Below are positions 42,803 through 53,303 of a stretch of DNA of 64,000 nt, piece by piece. Origin of the DNA: Seminavis robusta (taxonomy: Eukaryota > Bacillariophyta > Bacillariophyceae > Naviculales > Naviculaceae). The notes under the pieces are model-generated. The model made no database searches, was not told the DNA's origin, and was given only the letters and a program-made list of their open reading frames with translations. How positions within the stretch are numbered: the first letter of the stretch is position 1; each line of letters opens with the position of its first letter. The stretch covers positions 1 to 64,000 of the forward strand of contig CAICTM010000023.1 of assembly GCA_903772945.1 (NCBI GenBank), written 5' to 3'. A program made the translations under genes and the position numbers.

Positions 42803-43537
42803 ATGAAGAAGGCAGAATCAGAGCAAACAGTCCGACAAACGCGACAAGGGACCATCATGTCAGGAACCGCAACGAAGAAATGGGACAATGACAACAGCAG
42901 CAGCAGTAGCAGTAGTGTACGTTTGAGAGCTCCGCGAAAGCACAAGACTGCCACTGCTGCTGTCACGATGATTAGCAGTATAGAACCGCGAGAAGTTGAC
43001 ATTTTGTGTGGAAAATCCAAGGAATGCGTAACCCATCCTGGCAACAGTCGGTATCGACAATTCATTGACGCTTTCCAACCCAAATACGCCAAATGCACCA
43101 ACAAGCAATCCAAGATGGATGTCACCAAGGAAATCGTCACGACTCTCTCACGAACGAGTCGATTCCTGCGGTACAATACGGAAGCACAATGCTACGAAGA
43201 ACTCAGTCACTTGGAAGCCAGAGACAAGACATCTCATGCTCTGCGGACGGCCTGTAAACGGGTCAGTAAGCAACAAAAGAAGAGAGCCACAAAGCAAATT
43301 ACCAACATCTCCACATCACCGATACGGTCCATGGCGTCTCCTCCTCAGCACTATTCACCACAATATCATCAATCGTCGTCTCTCGCACGGCCGCCCGTGG
43401 TGGCACGATCCAGTTCCATCAACGACCCTCAATACCAGCCGCTGTCTCTTCATGAAGACAGATTTGATGACAATACCTGTTTTGGCGACTTGCTATCCTT
43501 GTTGAAGGAACCAGTCCTGGATGGAGGGTCAGAGTAG
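42803..43537 (+). CDS. DUF6824-domain protein (third of three)
   Basis: An intronless frame of 244 residues from the ATG at 42803. A disordered Ser-rich leader is followed by the domain at about 60-152: EPREVDILCGKSKECVTHPG, NSRYRQFIDAFQPKYAKC, SKMDVTKEIVTTLSRTSRFL and LEARDKTSHALRTACKR. This is the most canonical copy in the window, with HPGN-x-R-(Y/F)-R intact. A basic stretch (KQQKKRATKQ) ends the domain. The tail is Ser/Pro/Gln-rich, and the final residues DDNTCFGDLLSLLKEPVLDGG resemble the end of the second copy (KLMQEPLLEWW), suggesting a conserved C-terminal short motif with the pattern L-x-(E/K)-E-P-(V/L)-L. Function is unknown. Confidence 0.9.
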   Translation: MKKAESEQTVRQTRQGTIMSGTATKKWDNDNSSSSSSSVRLRAPRKHKTATAAVTMISSIEPREVDILCGKSKECVTHPGNSRYRQFIDAFQPKYAKCTNKQSKMDVTKEIVTTLSRTSRFLRYNTEAQCYEELSHLEARDKTSHALRTACKRVSKQQKKRATKQITNISTSPIRSMASPPQHYSPQYHQSSSLARPPVVARSSSINDPQYQPLSLHEDRFDDNTCFGDLLSLLKEPVLDGGSE

Positions 43538-44095
43538 ACGGGGGATTGTTCTTTGCTTGGCGGATCAACGGCTTCTTGAATTGGTTGGTTCGTTGGTTGG
43601 TTGGAGCTGTGGAAAAAAAGGAATGTTGGTAGAAGGGATTTGTTTTGTATTGGTACTTTTGAGCGTTCCAGTTTTGGTTGGCAGATAGGTTTGCACAATG
43701 CCAGGCAAGGAGCGCTAGTATGCAATTTGGGTGATACTAAGAGGATATTATGGGCCAAAGGCTATTGAATGTATAGAGTAAGAAGCAACCGCAATATAGA
43801 AGGCAATAATATAATCATGTACAGAAGGCAATAAAATCATGTACTGTAATTGGATGCAGCTACATTGTATCTACGTGTACGAGGAAGAAATTGATTGAAA
43901 GGAGCTCCCTCGGGTTGGCAACCAGAAGCTAGAGTTATGAATTATTGGTTTAGTTTGGCGGAGTGTCATTGTTCGTTTGTTTGATTCGGTACCATGCATG
44001 GTACTCTGTACTTGAAGAAGCAACTGTTTGTTTCTTCTCTGCATTTGAGAGCGTTCCTTCTTCTCTCGCCCAAGCTGCGTAGCTAGCTAGGCTAC
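43538..44095. other. Spacer without a supported gene
   Basis: It lies between the convergent ends of the DUF6824 gene and the secreted Cys-rich gene. No feature is supported. Confidence 0.5.
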
Positions 44096-44815
44096 CTAGG
44101 GAGCCGCAGATACCACAACCCCTCCGTCGTCTTGTTGTTGACCGCAGCTGTCGCTACAAGAAATGTCCAGAGTCGTGAAGGATGTAGCGGCATCGGATAA
44201 GGTGGGACCCAAACATTCTTCAAATTGCAACAATCCAAACAGCAGACTGAACTTGGCCATGACTCCTTGGGAACCGGCTCTGGTAACGCAGCCACACTCG
44301 CACTTTTTGGGGCATTGACCGCCGCAACAACCGCAAGTATCGCCAACACGACCAAGCGTCACTCCCAACAGTGTGGGTACACAGATAGACATGTGTCCAA
44401 TGTACTGTGGTCGACAAGTCCAAGCACCTGGTGTTTGCGTGGAATCATTGTAGCAGATATCATCTTGTGTACACGCCAAGAACTTGACATTTTCGGCCAT
44501 GTCTTCGGCTGCTTCAAGCGGATTGTTTCCGCCACTGTTGTTGTCGTTATTATTATTGTTGTTCTTATCCTTGTCTCCATTTCCACCCTTTTGATCTTCT
44601 TGTTCGCTATCTCCATCGCCAACAACCGACAAGAGAAGGTCATCAATGCTACCTGTTGGGAGCAACAAAAGCAGACCATCGAGGAGACGTCCTAGAGGAC
44701 CTTGTCGCTCACCATCAGAAGTGGCAGTAGCAGGACTTTCATCGTCTTGTCCGTGAACTACCTTGCTGGTTACGAAACAAAGCAGCAAACTGATGAAACG
44801 AAAGGATATTCTCAT
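44096..44815 (-). CDS. Secreted Cys-rich protein
   Basis: An intronless frame of 239 residues with an ATG at 44815. Residues 1-22 are a signal peptide (FRFISLLLCFVTSKVVHG). After an Asn/Asp-rich linker (DKNNNNNNDNNSGG), a Cys-rich region starts near residue 115: FLACTQDDICYNDS, WTCRPQYIG, SICVPTLLG, DTCGCCGGQCPKKCECGCVT, FEECLG and ISCSDSCGQQQ. The many Cys residues imply a disulfide-bonded extracellular or vacuolar protein. The CVP and GCCGGQCP patterns look like small knottin or adhesion modules, but I cannot name a family. It may act at the cell surface; that is inference. Confidence 0.75.
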   Translation of the reverse strand: MRISFRFISLLLCFVTSKVVHGQDDESPATATSDGERQGPLGRLLDGLLLLLPTGSIDDLLLSVVGDGDSEQEDQKGGNGDKDKNNNNNNDNNSGGNNPLEAAEDMAENVKFLACTQDDICYNDSTQTPGAWTCRPQYIGHMSICVPTLLGVTLGRVGDTCGCCGGQCPKKCECGCVTRAGSQGVMAKFSLLFGLLQFEECLGPTLSDAATSFTTLDISCSDSCGQQQDDGGVVVSAAP

Positions 44816-45846
44816 GGTAGTTCGGTGTTGTCTTGAAGGAAAAAATGAGCAACCGAGGGCTAGAGGGACACGAATTCCGTGGGAATGATGAATGAATCGC
44901 CAACGCGCGGGACAACCATGGCAGAAAGTTTCCAGTCAACGGTGGGCCAAACCTGCATCCATCCAGAACGAAGCCCACCAACAACTTTGTGAGATGAGGA
45001 GGGGCGATGGTCATGACATTCGTACTCAGTACTGGTACACCATGGTGATCTACGACAGACGAGTTGCTTCAGTGATTCAATAAAGCAAGAGTGACTGAAT
45101 TATGTTAGTTTTACTGAAACAGCCAGCCCACAGAAACAGCGTGGACGCTAGCTAGCGTAGCTGGCTAGCTACGTAGCTACCATGAGGCAGCTCAAACGAT
45201 GCATGAGATTGTATCACCAGCTATGAAAGGCAGCAACAGCTCTTGTTATCTTCGTCACTTCTTAACGGGTAAGTGTAGATCGACTCTCATAGATACTTCC
45301 CAGATTCGATTCTGCCTGATCACTTTGCTTCCTCCTTGTTGGATACTAGTACGGTACTTTCAGGCCCAAGTCCAGGTCCCAACCGGACTTCGACCCATCC
45401 AACTCCAGACTACAATTGGACCTCCTGCGGCACAAACCGATTTGGACCGACTCCCTGCCCTAAGCGGGGCCTCTAGGCAGGGTCGCAGCCAGCTTACCCC
45501 TGAGATCGAAAACCTTCGTGGTTGGCGTCATCAGCCGCTCCATTCTTTACCTGTAAGGTACCGGCAGAAACAAGGGCAAGACAGACCTAAGGCAACCTCA
45601 CACCGTTAGTATCAGTGATCATACGATTTCAGCAAAGAGTGACTGATTTATTAAGTTATAGTATCAGTGATGCTGAATGGGCAAATGGATTCTCAGTATC
45701 ATTAAAGAAGGTCTACAGTGTGCCTTCCATGCCATACGCATCACAGAGTTGTGTGTGTGTTGCAAGTTGTCTGTAAAAAAATACACAGATGTGGACTACC
45801 GATACCGTACTTCGCCTCCAAGCTGCCAAGGCTCACCTCTGCTTGC
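44816..45846. other. Spacer with dispersed GAGTGACTGA repeats
   Basis: Copies of AAAGAGTGACTGA or a close form occur near 45088 and 45633, and again at about 48912. No gene is supported. Confidence 0.5.
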
Positions 45847-46680
45847 TCAGGACGGACATTCTTGGCTGGTGTGCTGAAAACAGTCATGGGATCGGCTTGC
45901 ATGGAACTTGAGGTCCAAAACACTCTCTTTTCGAATAGGCAACTCGGGTGGTAGCACCTCGAAGCAGCTGGCGTCGTTGCTCACCTGACGAGGTCCGAAC
46001 TCTGTCAGGTCAGGCATCAATTGATCCTGGGGAATGAGAATCTTGGAGCTGTTGTGGGCATCGTCGTTAGTACAGTCATCATCTGCGAATTCTAGGAGAT
46101 TCCTGTTGGAGCTGGCGGTGCGACGGGGCAATCTGGGACTTCGGGCCGAGACATCCAACGACTGTGTGAGTTCTTGCACACCAAAGCTGTCCTTCCGTGC
46201 GAGTCTTCTGGTGCTGGTGGTGCGGTTCTGATTGGAGAACCGGTCTACATTCCACCTGCGGTTCTCTTCTTCCTCCTCGTTGCTGATGTGGCGGCTGCTG
46301 CTGTGGCTTGAGAAGCGGTCAGCATTCCAGTTGCTTTTGTCTTCTTCCTCGTTCGTCATGGTCTCCTCGTCCACGTCAAGGAGAATGGGGTGACTGCGCT
46401 TGCGTCGCGGCACACTTAGAGTCTGCTTGTCATCGATGGCATTCACGCCCTGCCATCGAGCCTTGTTCTCTTCATCCGAGAGAGACCGACGCAGAGCTGT
46501 CTTTTCATGAGACTGCTGGTGAGAGGATTTGCGGCGCCTTCGTTTTTCTCTTCTTTGTTCCATCTCCAGCGACACCACAGATACCTCAATCGACGAAACA
46601 GACATATCAAAGGAACAAGGTGAGGTCGGGAGTGATACCTCAGTGGGGTATTCACTGCTGGTAGGGACAGGTTTGGCCAT
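45847..46680 (-). CDS. Disordered basic protein with internal W-N-x-D-R-F-S repeats
   Basis: An intronless frame of 277 residues with an ATG at 46680. A strongly basic segment (EQRREKRRRRKSSHQQSHEK) occupies about residues 41-60. Two repeated blocks follow, SNWNADRFSSHSSSRHISNE and RRWNVDRFSNQNRTTSTRR, each preceded by an acidic run. Two PRR motifs are present, LSVPRRKRS and SPRLPRRTAS, with Ser next to Arg as in basophilic kinase sites. The end contains LDLKFHASRSHDCFQ. No known domain is seen. It resembles regulated, phosphorylated disordered proteins, and the PRR motifs recall those at 52968-58785. Confidence 0.7.
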   Translation of the reverse strand: MAKPVPTSSEYPTEVSLPTSPCSFDMSVSSIEVSVVSLEMEQRREKRRRRKSSHQQSHEKTALRRSLSDEENKARWQGVNAIDDKQTLSVPRRKRSHPILLDVDEETMTNEEEDKSNWNADRFSSHSSSRHISNEEEEENRRWNVDRFSNQNRTTSTRRLARKDSFGVQELTQSLDVSARSPRLPRRTASSNRNLLEFADDDCTNDDAHNSSKILIPQDQLMPDLTEFGPRQVSNDASCFEVLPPELPIRKESVLDLKFHASRSHDCFQHTSQECPS

Positions 46681-47994
46681 GGTGAAGACGTAAGAGCAAA
46701 AGCAGGGCTTTGAAAGTCAATGAGCTACGAAGTAATCTGCAGCTAGAGCTTGCTACCTTGGTCGTGAATCTCCTTGGCGAAAGGGCAAAAGCCTCGTTGT
46801 GATATCTTTTGAAGCTGCCTCAACCTCTCAAGCGGAGAAAAAGAGCACTTTCTTGCCCGCAAGGAGGCCCAAAGTGGCTCGCAGAGCTCTCTGATGCCAC
46901 TCTTTTCTCTTCAATCTTCGTCATTGTAGTGGCTGGTCATACTACCGTACAGTAGTACTGGTACCGCTATTGGTACCTGGAGCCTGGAGTGGATGGCCAA
47001 ACTACAGCTGTACTCTCTTTTTCAAAGCCCCTCCCCGGAAGTGAGATGCTCCCGAGTAGAGTCGAGTCAGTCGGGTCGAGTCATCCCGGTACTGTATTAT
47101 CTGTTGCCTCCTTACATTATCCATGACTCGCAACACCCTGAACCATAAACCATGACAGCTCCATGACTCTAAATCCAATGGGGCAGAACTAAGAGTCCCG
47201 GACGATGACGGATGAACAAACGGAAGTGACTTTCTAATCTTGTTCTTTACTCTATTAATTCCTACTTGAATGATTATTGATTTAAAGCCTCTGTTTGAGT
47301 GTTTCAGTCACTCCTTCTAGTCCTTTTTGCCAGTACGTTTGTACGTTTATGTGCGATGACATGTACGACATAGAAACTTATTATCATCTTTTAGTAAAAG
47401 GAAAACTATGGCAATAGGAGCTATTGAAGAACGATTCTCGTAGCGTCGGCTATTAATACAGAACATTGTTCTTTCGCAGCCGGTTGGAGCCGAACTCCAA
47501 TGACAATAATCAATCGCAACTTCACCGACCAGCTGGCACACATGCTACAGTACCAGGATAGTAGACTAATACCGAACTCCAACACCATGCACTTGCAGGA
47601 GCCGTCTGCCTCGGCACTCGGCATTAGGCATCGGAGAGTTGCTTTGAGTTGCATCTCGCATCTCTCTTGCTCTTGGAAGTTGGCCTGGTTGAAGGTTGAA
47701 GGAGCTGTTGAAGGTTGAAGCAGTTGGCTCTGCAACAGCATGATCATACAACGACGAAATTCTCCTGGAAGGCAGCGCAAATCTATCTGTCAATAAGTAA
47801 CAGCAATGACGACAGTATCAACGAGTCAGACGAGGCAACGATGACAATTACCTGTAGTCCCGCAGCTAGCCCGGCACAAAATTTGGAGCAGTCGCACATT
47901 CTTTGATCGATGCAAGCGATTGTGATGAACAACAGCGATGGCAAATCAACACTAGGCATAATATAAGAGCAACAACAATCATCACCCATCTTTC
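46681..47994. other. Spacer without a supported gene
   Basis: Minus-strand frames at 47421-47989 include hydrophobic stretches but no coherent gene. The first part is the 5' region of the gene ending at 46680. Confidence 0.5.
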
Positions 47995-48520
47995 AAAATG
48001 AGTTGTTGGCAGTGACACGGGGGTTGCCTCGCAAGGGGTTTCCAATGTTTCAACAGATTTCTGCACGAGGATTGTATCATCATCATGAGCATTCAAGCAC
48101 AAGTGGCAAAGACAAAGTAGGAATGGTAGAAGAACTCTTCCATCCGTTTGACTTGGCGGTCATTCCAATTGGAGCCTACCATCCTTCCTTTCTGATGCAG
48201 ATGCGCACATGAATCCAGACGAAGCCCTTCTGTGTGCAACACAGCTACATGCACTGAAACAGAATCAGATCAACTGTGGACATTTGCCCTGTCTGAAGAA
48301 GAGCCCTGTGTACGAACCACCAAGGAAGTATTGCAATCTGAAGATGAGTTTGAGTTTGCTTGTTTGCCCATTGAGGAACCCTGAGTGTGCCATCTCATCT
48401 CTGGCAATCAAAAACAAGGCAGTTCCATCTCTGGCAGCCAACAAGAACAAGGCTGTCGAGATTGTTGTAGAAAACGAGGAGAATGATATTCTGCCAGTTA
48501 CAACCGCAGTTTCTGGGTAG
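47995..48520 (+). pseudogene. NAPE-PLD-like metallo-beta-lactamase fragment, frame broken
   Basis: The plus strand carries the C-terminal part of an N-acyl-phosphatidylethanolamine phospholipase D (metallo-beta-lactamase fold). KGFPMFQQIS and PFDLAVIPIGAYHPSFLM lie in one frame (48003-48212), then HMNPDEALLCATQLH and SPVYEPPRKYCNLKMS lie in another (from about 48206). The family reads DLA-x-(I/L)-PIGAYEPRWFM, then H(V/M)(N/D)PEEA, then IHWGTF and EPP. Here IHWGTF is replaced by NCGHLPC, so the last metal-site region is lost. A frame change is needed at GCGCAC near 48205, and probably another near 48025. The N-terminal half with the HxHxDH site is absent. This is a decayed gene copy, not a working enzyme. 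Confidence 0.75.
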
Positions 48521-48963
48521 ACAGACAAACTCGAATTAACGTAGTTCGTAGTGTATCACCTACCGTACTACTTCTCTGAGAGAATCGAAGTCAGTTGTGT
48601 TAGTCAAGATTAGACTATATGCTTTCGACTCCTCGAATTGAATTCAATGAATTGTTGTCAGGTTTGCTTCGTTCTCTCATGTTCAGGAGTGCTGGGCGCC
48701 ATTTCAGTCGCAAGAGCCGCCTTTGCCTGAAGCATCGGCGCCCCCCTGCCGTCAGCAGCACTTTTGACGCATGGCAGTACCCACAACATTGGTTTTGATT
48801 TCCTGGCTCATGGCTGCAGCTACAAGCAAAAAACCAGCCAGGCCATACGATCTTAGTAGCAAATAATACTACTAATCATTGAGTCAAATCAAATCATACG
48901 ATCTTCTAGCAAAGAGTGACTGAGTTGAAATGGAAAGAAGACCTTCCGAGGTGCTCAAGATCG
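48521..48963. other. Spacer without a supported gene
   Basis: It lies between the NAPE-PLD relic and the 3' end of the Sec14-like gene. A GCAAAGAGTGACTGAGTT repeat lies near 48908-48926. Confidence 0.5.
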
Positions 48964-50111
48964 TTAAAATTGATAGACCACGTTCACAGACATTCGATTG
49001 TCGAGGACAGGGTCCCACGAATATTGTCCCTTCATCAAGACTTTAGTCTTGACGTTGGCAGCACAAGCGTTGGTAATTGAAGTAGTGGGTTCCCACTGAC
49101 TGTTTTTACTAGTCGTCGAACCTATCAAGTCCGGCTGGAAGGACCCCCCTTGCAATGATACCTGTTGAAAGTATCCAGGATACCCCTTTGCCTTGCCTTG
49201 TGGAGCAATCTCCGGTGGAAGATCTTCGAGCTCCACATATTCTTCCAGCACATCCAAGTAGTCATGCTTAGTCCCAAAGATGAGGGCATCTTGGACATGT
49301 TTGTCAAAAAAGTGTTTGGCAATAGCCCATATGATTTTGAAAATGGCTGGAGCTCGGATGATGATTATTCGCTTTTCCCACTTTAGTATGCGAAACAAAC
49401 CCAAACCAAAGAGTGAGACATCCCGCATACAAGAGGTGAACTGGAGTATCGCTTGCTACTTACTCCAGCATAGCAATCTTGTTGTACTCTTGCCGTCTTT
49501 TGCAAGAGTGGCAACAAACCAGGCCTCAGATGGCCACTGCTGAGTCCCAGAAGGTCGATAATGACGGTAAAGTTGCGTACTTGATTGTTGTACCCCCAAA
49601 AGGAAGGATGGCAATGGAACTCTCTGATCCAAATGATGTGGTCGGCAAACGCATCAACTCCAAAATGTTTCAGGATACCAAAACTATCCCCGATGCCAAC
49701 ACGATCGACAAATACAGGATCGCCATCTCGATCACAGGTTTCCAACATTTTGCAAGGGAGTTGTGTCCAAAGAGGATCGGGTTTGGGATTCCGTTGCAGA
49801 AGCGTATCTGCATCATAGTCGAGACGCCACTGGACCATGTGACGCCACACGGTCTCCACCTTTTTCAGAGAAGTTTCATGGTTTTTTGACGTGTAGTATT
49901 CCTTGTAGTATCGAACGACTTCAAATGGATCATTCTTCCAATGATCCACATCCCGAATGGTCTGCTCAATGTGCCTCACATTTGCCTCATCCTTTTCTGT
50001 CAAGTCCCACAGTCGGGACATTGCACTAAAGCGATCAATGCTCCATCGCTTTTCCAATGATAAGCCCAAGGAACTTTTAGCACATGTGGTTCTACTCAGC
50101 TTGATGGCCAT
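48964..50111 (-). CDS. Sec14-like CRAL-TRIO lipid-transfer protein (2 exons)
   Basis: Exons 50111-49464 and 49380-48964 are joined by an 83-bp GT-AG intron in phase 0, giving 354 residues. The N-terminal 95 residues contain DEANVRHIEQTIRDVD and DPFEVVRYYKEYY, then a helical lead-in. A CRAL-TRIO fold follows: DGDPVFVDRVGIGD, TVIIDLLGLSSGHLRPGLLP, RIIIIRAPAIFKIIWAIAKH and VQDALIFG. Such proteins carry phosphatidylinositol or other lipids between membranes. The C-terminal 80 residues (after PPEIAPQGKAKG) read like a beta-rich, GOLD-like part, ending LDNRMSVNVVYQF, but this is less sure. The ATG at 50111 is the first in frame. Confidence 0.85.
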
Positions 50112-52967
50112 GGTCAAGCTGCCATACAATTACCATAGACTACCCATGAGAGCTCCGCCTTGAGTTGGTTGTTGTCAGAGGCGGGAGGCAAAAACAGGGG
50201 GAGCGCAGACCTGGCTCCTTGTCGCGTCTCCCAGCCACACCCAGAGGTTTTGGCTCCAAGTTGTGTTCTCATTTTTTTCTTCGGGATAATTTTAGGGCTG
50301 AACTTTAGAAATCCATTCGAAATATTTCGGATATTCGATGAGCGGAAGACATTGGCACTATTAATATGTACCAGTACTACATGTAGTCTAGTACCGGTAC
50401 TTGTCACCGTACCTGGTACACTGTACAGAACCTTAACGGTACCGTCCGTACCGTCCGTACCGTCCGTACCGACCATTTGGTTTCATGCACTACTTTGGAG
50501 GTGAGGACGTGAGGACCACTTGGCGTCGCGCCCAGAGGTCCTTTGGTTTGGAGTTTGGAACCTCCTCCTTCACAGTGCAACGCCAGCCGTAGGTGTTCTA
50601 CATGTATGTTGCACATGAGCGATGGTCGGCAAGTCAATGAACTTCTTGTTCTTGTTTGCTTTGGTTCTAGCTAGCTACCTATTAGGCATCTGTATATAAC
50701 AGCTGGCCAACAAGCCTCGCAAGTCCAAGGCGTGGCAACTTCCGTTTTGCGGAGGATTTGAAGCACCCACTGGTCAAAGCTAGTTGCAAGACCAAGCGAG
50801 CGACAAGAAGCAACCAGCCATGCATTGAAGCTTCGGCCTTCCGAGTTGTTTGCACTTGTGCGGAGATCGCACCTTACACAGCCTCTGCATCTTCCAGCAC
50901 CTACATGAGTACCTCGCATGTTTGCCCAAACTTTTACTTCAGGATCCACACAGTTGCTGATTCCGGCAGCCCTCGACCGAGCTCGTCCGTCAATTGCAAC
51001 TCACCAACCAACAACGAACAACGAACAGCTCAACGAACAAGGTGCAAAACCGGAGAAACCTGAAGCCTTTCCTCGTTCCTCGTAACTTCAAGGTCATCTT
51101 GTGACTGAACTGTCCAAGACTTAGTGTCAAATTTCAGTCAGGGGTACTGTACACAGGAGCAGCTCCGAGTTGGAGTTGAGTACTATTAATAAAATAAATA
51201 CTAGTAGTACTTGCGTTTGATGACAGTGCTCTCTCTGGCCATTGAGGACAGTGCTCTTTCTGCTTCTGGCCATTAATGCTTATTGGAGGAGTTTCCACCA
51301 GCGCTGAAAAACAGGGGACAAAAGCTGGACAAGACTAAGTACAGTGTACTACATGTAGTACTCAGTACACTGTACGGTACTGGTACCGGTACTATCTCTA
51401 GCTGGCTCTGGCTTTAACCAGCTATTACATAATAGTACTCTACGTACAATGGGGCACTCGGGCTCGGCCAATCTCGAGGCCACAAAACAACATCATCAAG
51501 TACCGGTACTAGCTATTATAAACCCGCCGCTATTACCTCTCTGGCTAGTTCCGTGTACATGTAGTAGCAGCCATTGCTAGCTAGCTAGTACCACACTGGC
51601 ACAATGCCTCTAACACCAACTAGTCTAAGTCTCCAAGCAGTCACTCACTGATATTTACCTCTTACTCGAGTACGAACCTCTCTACTTCTAGAGAAGCTAC
51701 TACTAGAGACTACCGGTAGCTAGTAGTAAGGTGGCCATTTGCCTCTCTAAGCTGGCTTTGGCTGGGACGAAGAAGACTTCAACGTTCTGAAAGCTTCTCC
51801 TTTTGTGCAAAGCTTGTTTGAGGTGCGGAGGATTTGTTTGGCCTGCTATTGTTACGTTACGTTGGGGCTGTCTCTATAGCTAGCTACTGGTAGTTAGTCT
51901 GAGTACAAGAGTAGGCTTCATCTGTAGCGCTCCTTCCGTACCAGTACGGCTAGTGGAAATCCTGTGTTGCCTTTCGGATCTCCTGTCGCAACTGTAGCCG
52001 TAGAACCTTTGAGTCGCGATTGGTTTTCCCTTGGCCAGTGGGTGGGCATGTTGCCATGGGCTTAAAAGTTTTGCCTCTTGAGGAAACCCTTTGAGTCCCT
52101 TTGATGCAAGCAGCGGCTCACCCTGATAGTCCCTGATAGCCTGATAGGATACGGAGGAATAGTTTAGCCTGCAACCTGCAACTTGCAGGTTGTGATACCG
52201 CAGTATCTAGTACCGGTACCAGGTTGCTACCTGGTAGCTAGACTAGTCTAGCTGAGTGTGGTTTGTCGGATATCCTGATGGTGAGTGATGCGCTGCCGCA
52301 AGACAAAGAGCCAGAGCTTCTGCTTCAGGCTTCAGGCTTTACCGGTAGGGATCTTGTTTAGTGGTAGATGTTATGACTTAGTAGAGCAGCTACATTGGAT
52401 TCTTTGGTGGTGAAAATGGGACACTAATTCGGGATCACTATCTGTACCACTAGGTTCCAATAGTACTATAAATTTCATAGTTTTAGTCCGAGGATTCCTT
52501 CTGTTCGCCCCATCAATTCCATTAGGCTGAAGACTCAAAGACGCTCTAATAATCATGTCTGAATCAGGCATCAATGACGTGAATGAAAATACAGCTATCG
52601 TACCAGGTAAAACGTTTTTGTTAGAGCGCTTTCGGAAGGACTGGTTTGCTCCGTCACAGAGGAGTAATTATTTAGTCTTCATGGTCAAATCGACTGTGTA
52701 AAAGCGTACACCACAAAGTGTCCACCGTTTCACTGACTTTTTGGAGCCCCCTTGTTGTCTTTCTTTGTTCCAACCTCTCACGAGTAAGTCTTCCAAATTC
52801 TAACTACAAAGATCGAATAACACCGACCCTCATCTTGATAACACCGACGCCGACACTGCTTTGTTTCAAGGACTCCGGCCTTTTGGATTCTCACAATTTT
52901 TCATCTCCAACCTTCGAAATTGTCACCGAAAACACTTTCGACTTCACACACTCTTATTTTGTTCAAG
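50112..52967. other. 2.9 kb spacer, repeat-rich
   Basis: No gene is supported. It holds a short (GTACCGTCC)-type array near 50441-50474 and many ACCGGTAC, TAGCTAGC and TACATGTA palindromes, mostly at 50380-50410 and 51330-52240. Confidence 0.6.
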
Positions 52968-53303
52968 ATGATCCCCACTGAAATCTACATCCCAACTGAT
53001 GCTCTTCACAGCAGCACTGATCGTGATGAATGCAGCTGTCACCATGATGACCTCGACGACACGGGACGAGCCTCCTTGGATGGAGGCTCCAATCACACTG
53101 GTTGCTCAAGCACGTCCTGTGCAAGAAGATGGATTGCCTCCGAGACATCCACAAGAAGCAGTCTCTCTCTTCCAGCACAACCCAGGCGAAGCGAAAAACG
53201 ACGATGCAACTGCAAAAGCCCACCAAAGCTCCCACGACGATCATATTGTGCCGAGGAGTCCGAGGACAAGGCTCCAAGACAACCATGCCGGAAATGCTCC
53301 TGA
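52968..53303 (+). CDS. Small Cys-rich PRR-motif protein, copy A
   Basis: A 111-residue frame from the ATG at 52968 (context TTCAAGATG). It begins MIPTEIYIPTDALHSS, continues with DECSCHHDDLDD and GCSSTSCARRW, and ends RRCNCKSPPKLPRR, then APRQPCRKCS. It is clearly related to the gene at 54937: both begin with an IPT-x-I-(Y/F)-(I/V)-PT segment, have a C-x-C next to His and acidic residues, then GC-x-S-x-x-C-(A/S)-(R/K)-RW, and finish PPK/LPK-x-PRR(S/T)Y and PRQPCR(K/R)C. No known family is recognised. The paired Cys and His residues suggest metal binding, while PK-x-PRR may be a docking motif; both are inference. Confidence 0.72.
   Translation: MIPTEIYIPTDALHSSTDRDECSCHHDDLDDTGRASLDGGSNHTGCSSTSCARRWIASETSTRSSLSLPAQPRRSEKRRCNCKSPPKLPRRSYCAEESEDKAPRQPCRKCS

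Noticed and set aside
47783-48102. A Cys-rich signal-peptide-like frame on the minus strand (MGDDCCCSY or MIVVALILCLVL)
   Set aside because: Two overlapping phases compete, neither continues into a plausible exon, and both partly oppose the NAPE-PLD relic.
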